Shown piece by piece: positions 9,986 to 19,007 of a DNA stretch of 64,000 bases; positions within the stretch are counted from its first letter, which is position 1; each line of letters starts with the position of its first letter. Made by a program: the position numbers and the translations under genes. Below the pieces are notes generated by a model that was not told where the DNA came from, did no database searches, and was given only the letters and a program-made list of their open reading frames with translations. Location of the stretch: assembly GCF_000023125.1 (NCBI RefSeq), contig NC_013037.1, positions 930,001 through 994,000 of the forward strand, given 5' to 3'. Origin of the DNA: Dyadobacter fermentans DSM 18053. Lineage in GTDB: Bacteria > Bacteroidota > Bacteroidia > Cytophagales > Spirosomataceae.

Positions 9986-11065
9986 ATGAAGTTATTCAAA
10001 TTGCATTCATTCATTCGTTATATCGCTGTCGGCGCTGCAATGCTCCCGTCCGATGTTTTTGCGCAAAAAACACTCAAAGAGGCCTACAAAACGTACTTCC
10101 CAATTGGTGTAGCGGTGGCCCCCAGAAGCTTGTTAGGCCCGGAGTCCGAGCTTATAAAAGCGCAGTTCAGTAGCATCACCCCGGAGAATGCGATGAAGAT
10201 GGGGCCTATTCATCCCGAGCCAAACCGTTATGACTGGCGCGATGCGGATGCCATCGTCGCGTTCGGTCAGGCAAACAATATGCTGGTCAGGGGGCACACC
10301 TTGTGCTGGCACAGCCAGGCGCCCCGATGGTTTTTTACAGATGCCCAGGGACAGCAGGTTTCCAGAGAAGAGCTGCTGGCGCGTTTAAAACAGCACATTA
10401 CAGACGTCGTGAGCCGGTACAAGGGTAAAATTTATGCCTGGGATGTCGTCAACGAAGCGGTGCCGGATACGGGAAACAGTATCTATCGTTCGTCAAAGTT
10501 TTATCAGATCATTGGTGAAGAGTACATCGAAAAAGCATTCGAATATGCCCACGCGGCCGATCCGGATGCCAAACTGTTTTACAATGACTACAACACAGAA
10601 AGCGCAGCAAAAAGGGAGAAAATTTACCAACTGCTCAAAAAGCTGAAAGCGAAAAAGATTCCGGTGCACGGTGTCGGGTTGCAGGGGCATTGGTCGATCT
10701 ACGAGCCGACCCGGCAGGAGCTCGAAAAGTCGATCGAGGACTTTGCCAGTCTGGGCCTGGCCGTTCAGATTACGGAGCTGGATGTTTCGGTGTATCCCAA
10801 AGAGCATGAGCGCCGTAAGAAAAACGAACTTGACAAAGCCATTTATACCGATGAAATGATGCAGAAGCAGTCCGCCCATTATCAAATGCTTTTTGATACA
10901 TTCCGCAAATACAAAAGCACGGTAACTGGCGTCACTTTCTGGAACGTATCGGACCGGTCGAGTTGGCTGGATAACTTCCCGGTTCAGGGGCGTAAAGACT
11001 TCCCCTTGCTGTTTGACCAGCATTACAAACCTAAGCAGGCCTTTGAGGGGGTAGTGAATTTTTGA
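9986..11065 (+). CDS. Endo-1,4-beta-xylanase, GH10
   Basis: A 359-residue secreted GH10 xylanase that cuts the beta-1,4-xylan backbone. Signal peptide residues 1-26 (ends DVFA). The TIM barrel shows the GH10 hallmarks: SITPENAMKMG, RGHTLCWHSQAP, the acid/base Glu157 in WDVVNEAVP and the nucleophile Glu264 in QITELDVSVY. No carbohydrate-binding module is attached, and length equals a single catalytic domain. It lies 13 bp after GH43, so the two are co-transcribed, and GH67 follows closely. Confidence 0.96.
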   Translation: MKLFKLHSFIRYIAVGAAMLPSDVFAQKTLKEAYKTYFPIGVAVAPRSLLGPESELIKAQFSSITPENAMKMGPIHPEPNRYDWRDADAIVAFGQANNMLVRGHTLCWHSQAPRWFFTDAQGQQVSREELLARLKQHITDVVSRYKGKIYAWDVVNEAVPDTGNSIYRSSKFYQIIGEEYIEKAFEYAHAADPDAKLFYNDYNTESAAKREKIYQLLKKLKAKKIPVHGVGLQGHWSIYEPTRQELEKSIEDFASLGLAVQITELDVSVYPKEHERRKKNELDKAIYTDEMMQKQSAHYQMLFDTFRKYKSTVTGVTFWNVSDRSSWLDNFPVQGRKDFPLLFDQHYKPKQAFEGVVNF

Positions 11066-11085
11066 GATCGACAAAGCACATTCGT

Positions 11086-13218
11086 ATGTTCCGATTACTA
11101 ATCCTGTTTACCCTATGCGTGCTGACGCGCTCCGTATCCTTGGCTGACCATTTACCAGTCGACGGCGGAGACGATGGTTACAGGCTATGGTTAAAATACG
11201 AGCCGGTTAAAGATCTGAGCCGCAAGGCGCATTACCTGAAATACAGCTCATTTATTTCAGACGCCGTTCATAGTGAGATCACGGGCAGCGCTGCTAAGGA
11301 GTTGCAAATGGCACTCAACGGCCTTGTGGGCAAATCCGTCCCGGTCGTGGCTAAGGTAGCTGGCCGGAGGGGAGGGATCGTGTTCAGCCTTGGACCCGAT
11401 TCAACCCTAATGCCCTTGCAGCAAGAAGGTTATCAGATCCGGGAAGTGTCGGGCAACATCGTTATCCGTTCCGCAACGGAAGGGGGCATCCTGTATGGCG
11501 CATTCGCACTGCTCCGACATATGCAGACCGGGCAGTCGCTAAGCGGCGTGAATGTGAAAAGCACACCCAAAGTCCGCTACCGCATGCTGAATCATTGGGA
11601 TAATCCCGACGGAACAATCGAGCGTGGTTATGCGGGCTCTTCGCTGTGGAAATGGTACGAGCTCCCGGAACGCATTGATCCCAGGTATGAAGATTACGCC
11701 CGGGCCAACGCTTCGCTCGGTATCAACGGTACGGTGCTTAACAATGTGAATGCCAGTGCGCGGTTCATGTCGCGCGAGTACATCGTAAAAGTGGCCGCCA
11801 TAGCCGCTGTGATGCGCAGGTATGGTATCAGAACATATTTGTCGGTGTATTTCGCCGCACCCAAAACATTGGGCGGCCTGACCACTTCCGATCCGCTGGA
11901 CCCGAAAGTCCGGGCATGGTGGTCGGAGAAAGTGGCGGAGATCTATCGCGAAATTCCTGATTTCGGCGGTTTTTTGGTCAAGGCCAATTCGGAAGGGGAA
12001 CCGGGCCCGCAGGATTATGGGCGCACGCATGCCGATGGCGCCAATATGCTCGCCGAGGCGTTCAAGCCGTACGACGGTATTGTTATCTGGCGCGCCTTTG
12101 TGTACAAGGCTGATCCCAATGCGGACCGGTTCAAGGCGGCCTACGAGGAATTTGTGCCGCTCGACGGCAAGTTTGACCCCAGGGTAATTGTGCAGGTCAA
12201 AAACGGGCCGATCGATTTTCAGCCGAGGGAACCATTCTCTCCTTTGTTTGGAAATATGCCAGGCACCCCTCTGGGAATGGAGTTTCAGATTACGCAGGAA
12301 TATCTGGGGTTTGCCGCGCATGCCGTGTATGAGGCGCCCATTTTCAAGGAATGCCTCGATGCTGATACCTATGTGAAGGGGCAGGGTTCTACCGTTGCGA
12401 AAGTGATCGATGGAAGTCTGCACGGCTACACCCGTACGTTGATGGCGGGCGTTGCCAACACGGGCAGCGACCGAAACTGGACAGGCCATCCGCTGGCGCA
12501 AGCCAACTGGTATGCATTCGGAAGACTCAGCTGGGACCATCAGCTGACGTCGGAGCAGATCGCCAACGAGTGGATACAGCTCACTTTAACGCGTCAGCCG
12601 AAGCCCGGGGCACACATTCAGGCGCTTATGCTGAGGTCGCGCGAGATTTACGTCGATTACAATACGCCGCTTGGGCTATCGCGCCCGTGGATGGGTGTTC
12701 ATTTCGCGCCCGAACCCTGGCAGAGCCGAGGCGCCCGTCCGGATTGGACAGCAACCTATTACCACCGCGCCGACTCGGCCGGGCTGGGATTTGACCGCAC
12801 CGCGAATGGCAGTGGCGCCCTGGCGCAGTACCGGCCGCAGGTGCAACAGCAGTGGAACGACCCCGAAAATACCGCATTGCCCTACCTGTTATGGTTTCAT
12901 CATGTCGGCTGGGACAAAAAGCTGGGTACCGGTCGGACGCTGTGGGATGAGCTCTGCCACCGCTTGTACACGGGTGCGGATTCCGTCGTGTGGATGCAGC
13001 AGCAATGGGATCTTGCCAGGACGGGTCTGGACAACAGGATTTATGCTGATGTGGCAGGACGTCTGAAGGTTCAGCGCCGGGAGGCAATCTGGTGGCGTGA
13101 TGCCTGGGTATTGTACCTGCAAACATTCTCCAAACAGCCCGTCCCCAAAGGCCTGGAGCCGCCCCGCCAGACCCTCGAAGAGCTGAAAAAATCGGTAGGC
13201 GTTTATCTGATCCGGTAA
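11086..13218 (+). CDS. Alpha-glucuronidase, GH67
   Basis: A 710-residue enzyme that removes 4-O-methyl-glucuronic acid from the non-reducing end of xylo-oligosaccharides released by GH10 xylanases. The N-terminal signal peptide ends near SVSLA. Residues following show the family opening DGYRLWLKY. The catalytic-domain signatures are KANSEGEPGPQDYGRTHADG, VQVKNGPIDFQPREP and MEFQITQEYLGFAAHAVYE, which carry the acidic residues of the GH67 active site. Length matches the family. The ATG at 11086 was chosen over a TTG at 11062, which would overlap the xylanase stop. It is the last gene of the xylan operon and converges with the sulfatase. Confidence 0.95.
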   Translation: MFRLLILFTLCVLTRSVSLADHLPVDGGDDGYRLWLKYEPVKDLSRKAHYLKYSSFISDAVHSEITGSAAKELQMALNGLVGKSVPVVAKVAGRRGGIVFSLGPDSTLMPLQQEGYQIREVSGNIVIRSATEGGILYGAFALLRHMQTGQSLSGVNVKSTPKVRYRMLNHWDNPDGTIERGYAGSSLWKWYELPERIDPRYEDYARANASLGINGTVLNNVNASARFMSREYIVKVAAIAAVMRRYGIRTYLSVYFAAPKTLGGLTTSDPLDPKVRAWWSEKVAEIYREIPDFGGFLVKANSEGEPGPQDYGRTHADGANMLAEAFKPYDGIVIWRAFVYKADPNADRFKAAYEEFVPLDGKFDPRVIVQVKNGPIDFQPREPFSPLFGNMPGTPLGMEFQITQEYLGFAAHAVYEAPIFKECLDADTYVKGQGSTVAKVIDGSLHGYTRTLMAGVANTGSDRNWTGHPLAQANWYAFGRLSWDHQLTSEQIANEWIQLTLTRQPKPGAHIQALMLRSREIYVDYNTPLGLSRPWMGVHFAPEPWQSRGARPDWTATYYHRADSAGLGFDRTANGSGALAQYRPQVQQQWNDPENTALPYLLWFHHVGWDKKLGTGRTLWDELCHRLYTGADSVVWMQQQWDLARTGLDNRIYADVAGRLKVQRREAIWWRDAWVLYLQTFSKQPVPKGLEPPRQTLEELKKSVGVYLIR

Positions 13219-13264
13219 GCTGCGAAAAACGGGCAATCAGCCAAACTAAATCTGAGAATTGAAA

Positions 13265-14821
13265 TTATCGGCGCGATGGAAATGCTCTGAGCGGACTATA
13301 CCTTTCATATGTTTCGAAAATTTCTCCGTTCTTTCCCATCCGGGGATCGCCGGTAGCGGTCAGGTAGGATTTTAGTTTTTTATCCAGATCCGCCACTACG
13401 GTTTTCATATTCGCCTGTGCCGCCAGATTATGCAGGCACGCGGGGTCTTTGACGATGTCGTACAACTCCTGTCCGGGCCTTTTATCGACCGCCATATGAA
13501 AAAATGGCGCAACACCGGGTTTCTTGCGGTTGGAGAAAACATACGATTCGGTAAAATCATCGATATCAAAATAGGCGCTGTCCATGCCTGCAAGCTGGCC
13601 GTTTTTGCTGATTTCCTGCGGATCGCCCGCGGGCCAGCGGGCGGGGTACACGTTCCAGATATACAGGTATTGCCGCGTGCGGATGCAGCGCTGCGGGTAT
13701 CCGAGGTTGTTCCAGCGGGACGAAGAATGCCGCTCCCGTGATGCAAACACCGCTTCTCGGCTTTTGTCCACTTCTCCCTGGCCACTACCGGTGAGGATAT
13801 TCATCAGGCTTTTTCCGGCAATTGCTTTCGCATCGAACGGCACTCCGGCGGCTTCCAGGAAAGTAGGGGCAAGGTCGGTGAGGCTCACGGGATCGGTGAC
13901 TTTCCGGTTGCCTTTTACCTTGCTTCCCCAGCGGATGGCCAGCGGCAAATGGATGCCGTACTCATACACATTGGCTTTGGCCCGCGGAAAGGGCATGCCA
14001 TTGTCCGAAGTGACGACAATGATCGTATTATCCAGTTCGCCAGTCTCTTCGAGCGTGCGGATGATGCGCGCGAGATGGTTGTCAAACCATTGGATCTCAT
14101 ACAGATAATCCATCATATCCGACTTGACCTCATCGCTTTCCGGCAGAAATCCAGGCACTTTCACCTTCGACATATCCATCCCACTTCGCTTGCCGATGCC
14201 GGTGGGGTACCGCCGGTGCGGCTCCTGTGCTCCAAACCAAAAGCAGAATGGCTTATCCTGGGGTTTGGAGGAGAGAAAGCTCTTGAAATTAGCGGCATAG
14301 TCGTTGTTGCTGATGCCTTTGGGTGCTTCCATAGTGACTTTGTTGAATGCGGGGCCGGCAGGGTTTCGGCTGCGGCCGGAAATTTTGAAATTTCCCGGTC
14401 CCCAGCCTTTACCGGTGTGGCCGATCAAGTAGCCCGACGCTTCGAGCAGGTCGGGATAGGTTTGGAATTGCGCCGAGAACGAGCTGGCATGCGTGCCGGC
14501 ATGTTCGAGCTGCCAGCAGTTTTTTCCCGTCAGAATAGCCGCCCGCGAAGGGCTGCACCCGGGCGAGGCGGAGAACGCATTGGTAAAAAGAACGCCTTCT
14601 CGGGCAACACGATCGAATGCAGGCGTGCTAACGCCCTCGTAACCATACGCCGACGTATGCGGGTAGGATTGATCGTCGGAAATAACGAAGAGAATGTTGG
14701 GGCGTTTTGCGGAAGACGTTCTGTATGGCTCATGTTTGTCGGCTGGCCGGCCGTTTTTCGCGGCAAAAAATAGTGCTGACAGAACAAACAGGACCGATAA
14801 TCTAACGAGGTTCTTGTGCAT
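13265..14821 (-). CDS. Secreted sulfatase, S1 family (cysteine type)
   Basis: A 518-residue sulfatase with an N-terminal hydrophobic export signal. RPNILFVISDDQS supplies the metal-binding aspartates. GCSPSRAAILTG holds the C-x-P-x-R motif, where Cys89 would become formylglycine by an anaerobic or aerobic maturase not present here. Later conserved blocks include VTSDNGMPF and SLTDLAPTFLEAAGV. Overall it resembles the heparan N-sulfatase (SGSH-like) branch of S1. It is transcribed toward the xylan operon and may not belong to it. Its substrate is unknown. Confidence 0.9.
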   Translation of the reverse strand: MHKNLVRLSVLFVLSALFFAAKNGRPADKHEPYRTSSAKRPNILFVISDDQSYPHTSAYGYEGVSTPAFDRVAREGVLFTNAFSASPGCSPSRAAILTGKNCWQLEHAGTHASSFSAQFQTYPDLLEASGYLIGHTGKGWGPGNFKISGRSRNPAGPAFNKVTMEAPKGISNNDYAANFKSFLSSKPQDKPFCFWFGAQEPHRRYPTGIGKRSGMDMSKVKVPGFLPESDEVKSDMMDYLYEIQWFDNHLARIIRTLEETGELDNTIIVVTSDNGMPFPRAKANVYEYGIHLPLAIRWGSKVKGNRKVTDPVSLTDLAPTFLEAAGVPFDAKAIAGKSLMNILTGSGQGEVDKSREAVFASRERHSSSRWNNLGYPQRCIRTRQYLYIWNVYPARWPAGDPQEISKNGQLAGMDSAYFDIDDFTESYVFSNRKKPGVAPFFHMAVDKRPGQELYDIVKDPACLHNLAAQANMKTVVADLDKKLKSYLTATGDPRMGKNGEIFETYERYSPLRAFPSRR

Positions 14822-14974
14822 AAAACGATATTGTAATGATGTACTTCAAAGGTAATTAAGGAGAGCGAGTTAAATTCATCCCTCAAATAATGAACTTCAT
14901 CGGAAAACCGGCAGGATTTACGGATGGTCTGCCGGTTATCTTTTACATTTCCGCCTTCAACGATCACGACACTG

Positions 14975-16003
14975 ATGGCGCGTCAAATAAGCGGTTTTAA
15001 CGTAAAGCATGTTTTCATTTTTATCTTCTCATCGCTGCTGTATGCATTATGCCAAATGCTGCTCAGCAATATCGTGATGCAGGATGATTTATGGGGAAAA
15101 TTTGCCGTCCAGCTAACGGCCCATTACGTGGTGGTGCTCACGATGTGTGTGGCGGATTATAACTTGTTACTGTTTCTGAATAAACATATTCCCTATTCCA
15201 AAAATGTATCGTACCGCATCATGGCCGACATGGTAGGGCTGACTTTGATAAGTCTTGCGCTGTTATGGGTTTTTGATTGGATGATTTACAAAATATTGCA
15301 TGTTCCTCCGACGGGGCTACCTCCGTTTGCAACCAAATTTGCATTGGGAATGCTCACCAATGCGCCTATACTGCTCGTCTTTGAACTGATCCATTATTTT
15401 CGGTCCGAACAAAAGGCGATTGCCGATTCTGAAAAGGCGAAGCGTGAAGTGCTGTTATTTCAGCACGAGACATTGAAGGCACAGATCAACCCGCATTTTT
15501 TATTTAATTCATTGAATGTGCTCTCATCGCTGATATACCTGAACCCGCAGAATGCCAAGAAGTTTACGAAAGCGCTTTCCAGAAGTTACCGTTACGTGCT
15601 TTCGTTGAACCAGCAGCCTTCCGTGACGGTCGCGGAAGAAATGGAAGTGCTTGAGTCGTATATATTTTTGATGCAGATGCGGTTTGAAAATGCTTTCACA
15701 TTTACAGTGCATGAAGATAGCGGATCGGAAAGCAATAAGATTGTCCCGCTTACGATGCAGCTTCTGTTGGAGAATGTGTTCAAGCACAATGTGGCCACCG
15801 AGGAAGCACCGTTGGCTATTCAGATTACGATTGGAAAAGAATATGTTTCCGTGGAAAATCAGGTGAAGCCATCCAGCAATGCGGACAAAAGCGGCATTGG
15901 ATTGAAGTACTTGAAAAAGCAGTATCAGCTATTTGGAAAGGACATTGTCGTGGAGCATACCGGTGATCAATTTATTGTGAAAATCCCTTATATCGAGCCA
16001 TGA
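14975..16003 (+). CDS. LytS-type membrane sensor histidine kinase
   Basis: A 342-residue kinase. The first 145 residues form about four membrane helices. A short coiled segment leads to the His_kinase (PF06580-type) core with KAQINPHFLFNSLN, the phospho-acceptor being His174. The ATPase N-box is LLENVFKHN and a glycine loop GIGLKYLKKQY follows. The ATG at 14975 is preferred over an in-frame GTG/TTG-type start at 14924 because it lies just before the first membrane helix. Its last codons overlap the start of the LytTR regulator by 4 bp, giving translational coupling. It diverges from the sulfatase gene. Confidence 0.92.
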   Translation: MARQISGFNVKHVFIFIFSSLLYALCQMLLSNIVMQDDLWGKFAVQLTAHYVVVLTMCVADYNLLLFLNKHIPYSKNVSYRIMADMVGLTLISLALLWVFDWMIYKILHVPPTGLPPFATKFALGMLTNAPILLVFELIHYFRSEQKAIADSEKAKREVLLFQHETLKAQINPHFLFNSLNVLSSLIYLNPQNAKKFTKALSRSYRYVLSLNQQPSVTVAEEMEVLESYIFLMQMRFENAFTFTVHEDSGSESNKIVPLTMQLLLENVFKHNVATEEAPLAIQITIGKEYVSVENQVKPSSNADKSGIGLKYLKKQYQLFGKDIVVEHTGDQFIVKIPYIEP

Positions 16004-16755
16004 AATACCTGATCGTAGAAGACGAACGATTTGCTGCCGAAGAGTTGAAACGCATGATGACCGCATTGCGTCCAGGTTACGTATTGGAGAAGCGGACCAA
16101 GACGGTCATTGATACCATCACGTTCCTGAAAACAACAAAGGTTGATTTGATCCTATTGGACATCAGGCTCGCCGATGGCAGTTGTTTTGAGATATTCAAC
16201 CATATTGAGGTGAAAACTCCGGTTATATTCACGACTGCTTATGACGAACATGCGATCAGGGCTTTCAAGTTAAACAGCATCGACTATTTGCTTAAACCTT
16301 TTGAAGAAGCAGAGCTGGAATCGGCACTCGTTAAATTTGAGCATATCTTTCACAACCAGTTATTTCAACCGGATTCCAACAGTTTCAAATCCCTGTTGCC
16401 GGCAGGTACGAAGAACCGGTTCCTGATCTCGAAAGGTGAAAATTATCATTACATTGAAACAACCGATATCGCTCATTTTTACAGCGAAGACGGCGTGGTT
16501 TTCCTGCATACCTTCACCGACAAACGTTACATTGTCAACTATACTTTGGATCAGATCGAACAGCAGCTCGACCATCACTTGTTTTTTCGTGTCTCACGAA
16601 ATTGCATCGGCAATCTCAAAGCCATAGAAAGTGTAATCAAATACTTCAACAGCCGCTTGCAGCTTTCCTTTTCACCGGCATGCCCGCACGAAGTGCTGGT
16701 AAGCCGCGTGCGCGTGCCGGACTTTCTGAAATGGATGGACGGTATTCTTGAATAG
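16000..16755 (+). CDS. LytTR-family response regulator
   Basis: A 251-residue response regulator paired with the kinase upstream. The receiver domain (residues 1-120) has the acidic pair at VEDER, phospho-acceptor Asp54 in LLDIRLADG, the switch FTTAYDEHAIRAF and Lys in LLKPF. The C-terminal LytTR DNA-binding domain (about 140-250) shows RYIVNYTLDQIEQQL and FFRVSRNCIGNLKAI. The outer-membrane protein 150 bp downstream is a plausible target. Confidence 0.94.
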   Translation: MKYLIVEDERFAAEELKRMMTALRPGYVLEKRTKTVIDTITFLKTTKVDLILLDIRLADGSCFEIFNHIEVKTPVIFTTAYDEHAIRAFKLNSIDYLLKPFEEAELESALVKFEHIFHNQLFQPDSNSFKSLLPAGTKNRFLISKGENYHYIETTDIAHFYSEDGVVFLHTFTDKRYIVNYTLDQIEQQLDHHLFFRVSRNCIGNLKAIESVIKYFNSRLQLSFSPACPHEVLVSRVRVPDFLKWMDGILE

Positions 16756-16905
16756 CCGACAGCCGGCATTCTTAATTCCATTTCCTACATTCTGCACTTC
16801 AACCTGCCTATTCTGAACCCCGTGGTTTTTGACTTTTGGTGTTGCTTCATTCCGCTCACATTTGCTGAAAAATGAAACAATTTAAACGCCAGTTAAGTCT
16901 CAGCC

Positions 16906-17832
16906 ATGAAATCAATATCATTATTTGCAGTGATCTTCGGGTCCTTGCTTTGCCTGAAAGCAAACGCGCAACAAGTTTCCTTTAAGACCGAATTCATCGG
17001 TAATTCCGGTTACTGGTTTTTGCCAAACGGAGATAAGCCGAAAGAAAAGATCGGTGATAGCAAAGGGTCTTCCATTGTGTACCAGGGCGCGGTGAATATC
17101 CCGCTGTCAACCAAAATCAACGAACATAACCGCCCGACGGCCTGGGGCGTCGCCCTTAGTGGCGCTTACGCATCGCTGAACAATGAGCAATTCACAAGTG
17201 AGATGGTTTCCAGGATCATGAACCTGCAAGCGGGCATTTATCACCTGCGGCCGCTCAACGGGAAATGGTCCGTCAGGGCGGGTGTGGGTATGGGCGTGTT
17301 CACTCCTTCGACCGATTTTTCAAAAATCACGTTCAAAAACGTGCTCGGAAGTGCCGGCGTTATTTTTATCCGCCATTTGAAACCCAACCTGTCGATCGGG
17401 GGCGGTGTGGCGCTAAACAGTTCGCTGGGCTATCCGATGGTATTTCCGGCCGTTTACGTGAACTGGAAGCATCAAGGAAAGTTCAACGTGAGCGCTGAAT
17501 TGGTTGATGGCCTTGACATAGCAGCGAGTTACAAGTTGAATGACCGCATAAAACTCTCGTGGGCATTGGAAATGAACGGCCAGGTGGCCCTGCTCGAAAA
17601 AGAGGGGAAAGATGTGATATTCTCCCACCAGTACATCGTCACCGGGCTGCGTCCGGAAGTAAAGCTCGGGAAAACGGGACTCACCGCGACCGCCATGATC
17701 GGCCTGAACCTGTACCGCCCGGCCGCATACAGCAATCGCACTTTGAAGGGAATGTTTGCCTCCAATAATGACTATTACTTTTCAGCATCCCCCTACGCGT
17801 CCGTTGGCTTAAAGTGGGATTTGAAGCGATGA
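16906..17832 (+). CDS. Outer-membrane beta-barrel protein, DUF6268-like
   Basis: A 308-residue exported protein with signal peptide (cut after KANAQ). It has alternating hydrophobic/polar beta-strands with many glycines, and a C-terminal strand SPYASVGLKWDLKR typical of outer-membrane barrels. The pattern resembles DUF6268 barrels of Bacteroidota; function of that family is unknown. It follows a LytS/LytR pair on the same strand, which fits regulation by that pair. Confidence 0.7.
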   Translation: MKSISLFAVIFGSLLCLKANAQQVSFKTEFIGNSGYWFLPNGDKPKEKIGDSKGSSIVYQGAVNIPLSTKINEHNRPTAWGVALSGAYASLNNEQFTSEMVSRIMNLQAGIYHLRPLNGKWSVRAGVGMGVFTPSTDFSKITFKNVLGSAGVIFIRHLKPNLSIGGGVALNSSLGYPMVFPAVYVNWKHQGKFNVSAELVDGLDIAASYKLNDRIKLSWALEMNGQVALLEKEGKDVIFSHQYIVTGLRPEVKLGKTGLTATAMIGLNLYRPAAYSNRTLKGMFASNNDYYFSASPYASVGLKWDLKR

Positions 17833-17909
17833 GCGTTTTACGGCCCAGCACCGGCCGAGCCCCGGAGGGCAACAGCATTCCCACTAGCAATGCAACGGAA
17901 ACCTTCAAG

Positions 17910-18320
17910 CTACACATGCCTGTCCGCCTCGTCGATTTCGAGATCATTGATGCTTGCATATCGTTTGGCCATCAGCCCATTTTCATCGAACTCCCAGTTT
18001 TCATTACCGTACGCTCTGAACCATTTGCCTTCGTGATTCCTGTACTCATATTCGAACCGCACGGCAATTCGATTGTCCGTATGCGCCCAGTATTCTTTTT
18101 TAAGTTTGTAGTCTAATTCTTTCTCCCATTTTTTTGTCAAAAACTGAACAATTTCTTCCCGGCCATTCACAAATACATTTCTATTCCGCCATTCGCTGTC
18201 GACGGTGTAGGCCATTGAGACTTTTTCCGGGTTTTGGCTGTTCCAGGCATCTTCTGCCAATTGAATTTTTTGTAGCGCCGTTTCTAATGTGAACGGGGGT
18301 AAAGGGAATCTCTTTTCCAT
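17910..18320 (-). CDS. DUF1348 / SnoaL-like protein, C-terminus shorter than usual
   Basis: A 136-residue cone-shaped NTF2/SnoaL-fold protein of the DUF1348 type, recognised by [28 protein letters not shown] and the near-invariant [17 protein letters not shown]. Family members usually continue some 15-20 residues past the ASINDL segment with an Arg/Pro-rich tail, whereas this one stops at EADRHV, so it may be mildly truncated. It lies 25 bp downstream of the TetR gene on the same strand, making an autoregulated two-gene unit likely. Biochemical function is not known. Confidence 0.8.
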   Translation of the reverse strand: MEKRFPLPPFTLETALQKIQLAEDAWNSQNPEKVSMAYTVDSEWRNRNVFVNGREEIVQFLTKKWEKELDYKLKKEYWAHTDNRIAVRFEYEYRNHEGKWFRAYGNENWEFDENGLMAKRYASINDLEIDEADRHV

Positions 18321-18345
18321 GTTGTTTTATAAGATTAAATGAAAA

Positions 18346-18870
18346 TTATATTAAACTTCCTACAATTTCTTTTGATCGATTGACCAGCTCATTTGATCTG
18401 AATAGTTGGCTCTCAATAATCGAACTCTCAAATAATAAGTATATGTGATCGGATACCGGATCGCTTACATCCTCGTTTTTGAAAAATTTTCTCAGGTCAT
18501 TCTTGTGCGCCTGTATTACAGAAAGTATTGCAGCCTGATCTTTGGATATTTCCGATAAAATATTCAGGAAACTGCACCCCCTGAAATCTTCTTTTTCATT
18601 CATATAAATAATGAAGTCAAACGCAGCCAGCAGGCGTTGCTTTGTGCCAGTTACTTTTGAACCAAATGTGTTCAATTCAGAAAACCAATAGTCATGTCTC
18701 GCGCTCAGGAACGCAATACACAGCTCATCCTTTGATTTAAAATGACTATAAAAACTTGCTTTGGCCACTGCGGCTTCACTAATGATCTGATTAATACCCG
18801 TGCTATTGTACCCCTGCTGATGAAACAAACCCGAAGCTGTTTCAAGTATTCTTTCTCTCGGTGAGTTCAT
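18346..18870 (-). CDS. TetR/AcrR-family transcriptional repressor
   Basis: A 174-residue regulator. The N-terminal helix-turn-helix covers about residues 5-50: RERILETASGLFHQQGYNST, then AAVAKASFYSHFKSKDELC. The rest is a helical ligand-binding domain with a Cys in FRGCSFLN, as in several TetR_C branches. A perfect palindrome 34 bp upstream of the start is the likely operator, implying autorepression and joint control of the DUF1348 gene. Confidence 0.92.
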   Translation of the reverse strand: MNSPRERILETASGLFHQQGYNSTGINQIISEAAVAKASFYSHFKSKDELCIAFLSARHDYWFSELNTFGSKVTGTKQRLLAAFDFIIYMNEKEDFRGCSFLNILSEISKDQAAILSVIQAHKNDLRKFFKNEDVSDPVSDHIYLLFESSIIESQLFRSNELVNRSKEIVGSLI

Positions 18871-18903
18871 GATCGTCGTTGTTGTGATACAAATGTATGC
18901 ATC

Positions 18904-18935
18904 ATTTCACAGACAGACAAGTCTGTCTGTGAAAT
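18904..18935. promoter_or_regulatory. TetR-type operator palindrome
   Basis: Two 15-bp arms pair perfectly around a 2-nt centre: ATTTCACAGACAGAC, AA, then GTCTGTCTGTGAAAT. The core CAGACAGAC-N2-GTCTGTCTG resembles operators of TetR-family repressors. It sits 34 bp before the TetR start codon, in the only promoter region of the TetR-DUF1348 unit. Confidence 0.8.
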
Positions 18936-19007
18936 ATTTTAAAAAATTATTGATCGATGAATTAAGTGAATGGAGGACACATTACGACTCGTTCCTGCCG
19001 CTGACTC

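Noticed and set aside
11539..12540. 333-codon open frame opposite the alpha-glucuronidase
   Set aside because: Antisense shadow of a clear GH67 gene.
17910..18320. DUF1348 gene as a clear frameshift pseudogene
   Set aside because: The C-terminus is short, but the frame is otherwise intact and no continuation in another frame was evident, so it is kept as a gene.
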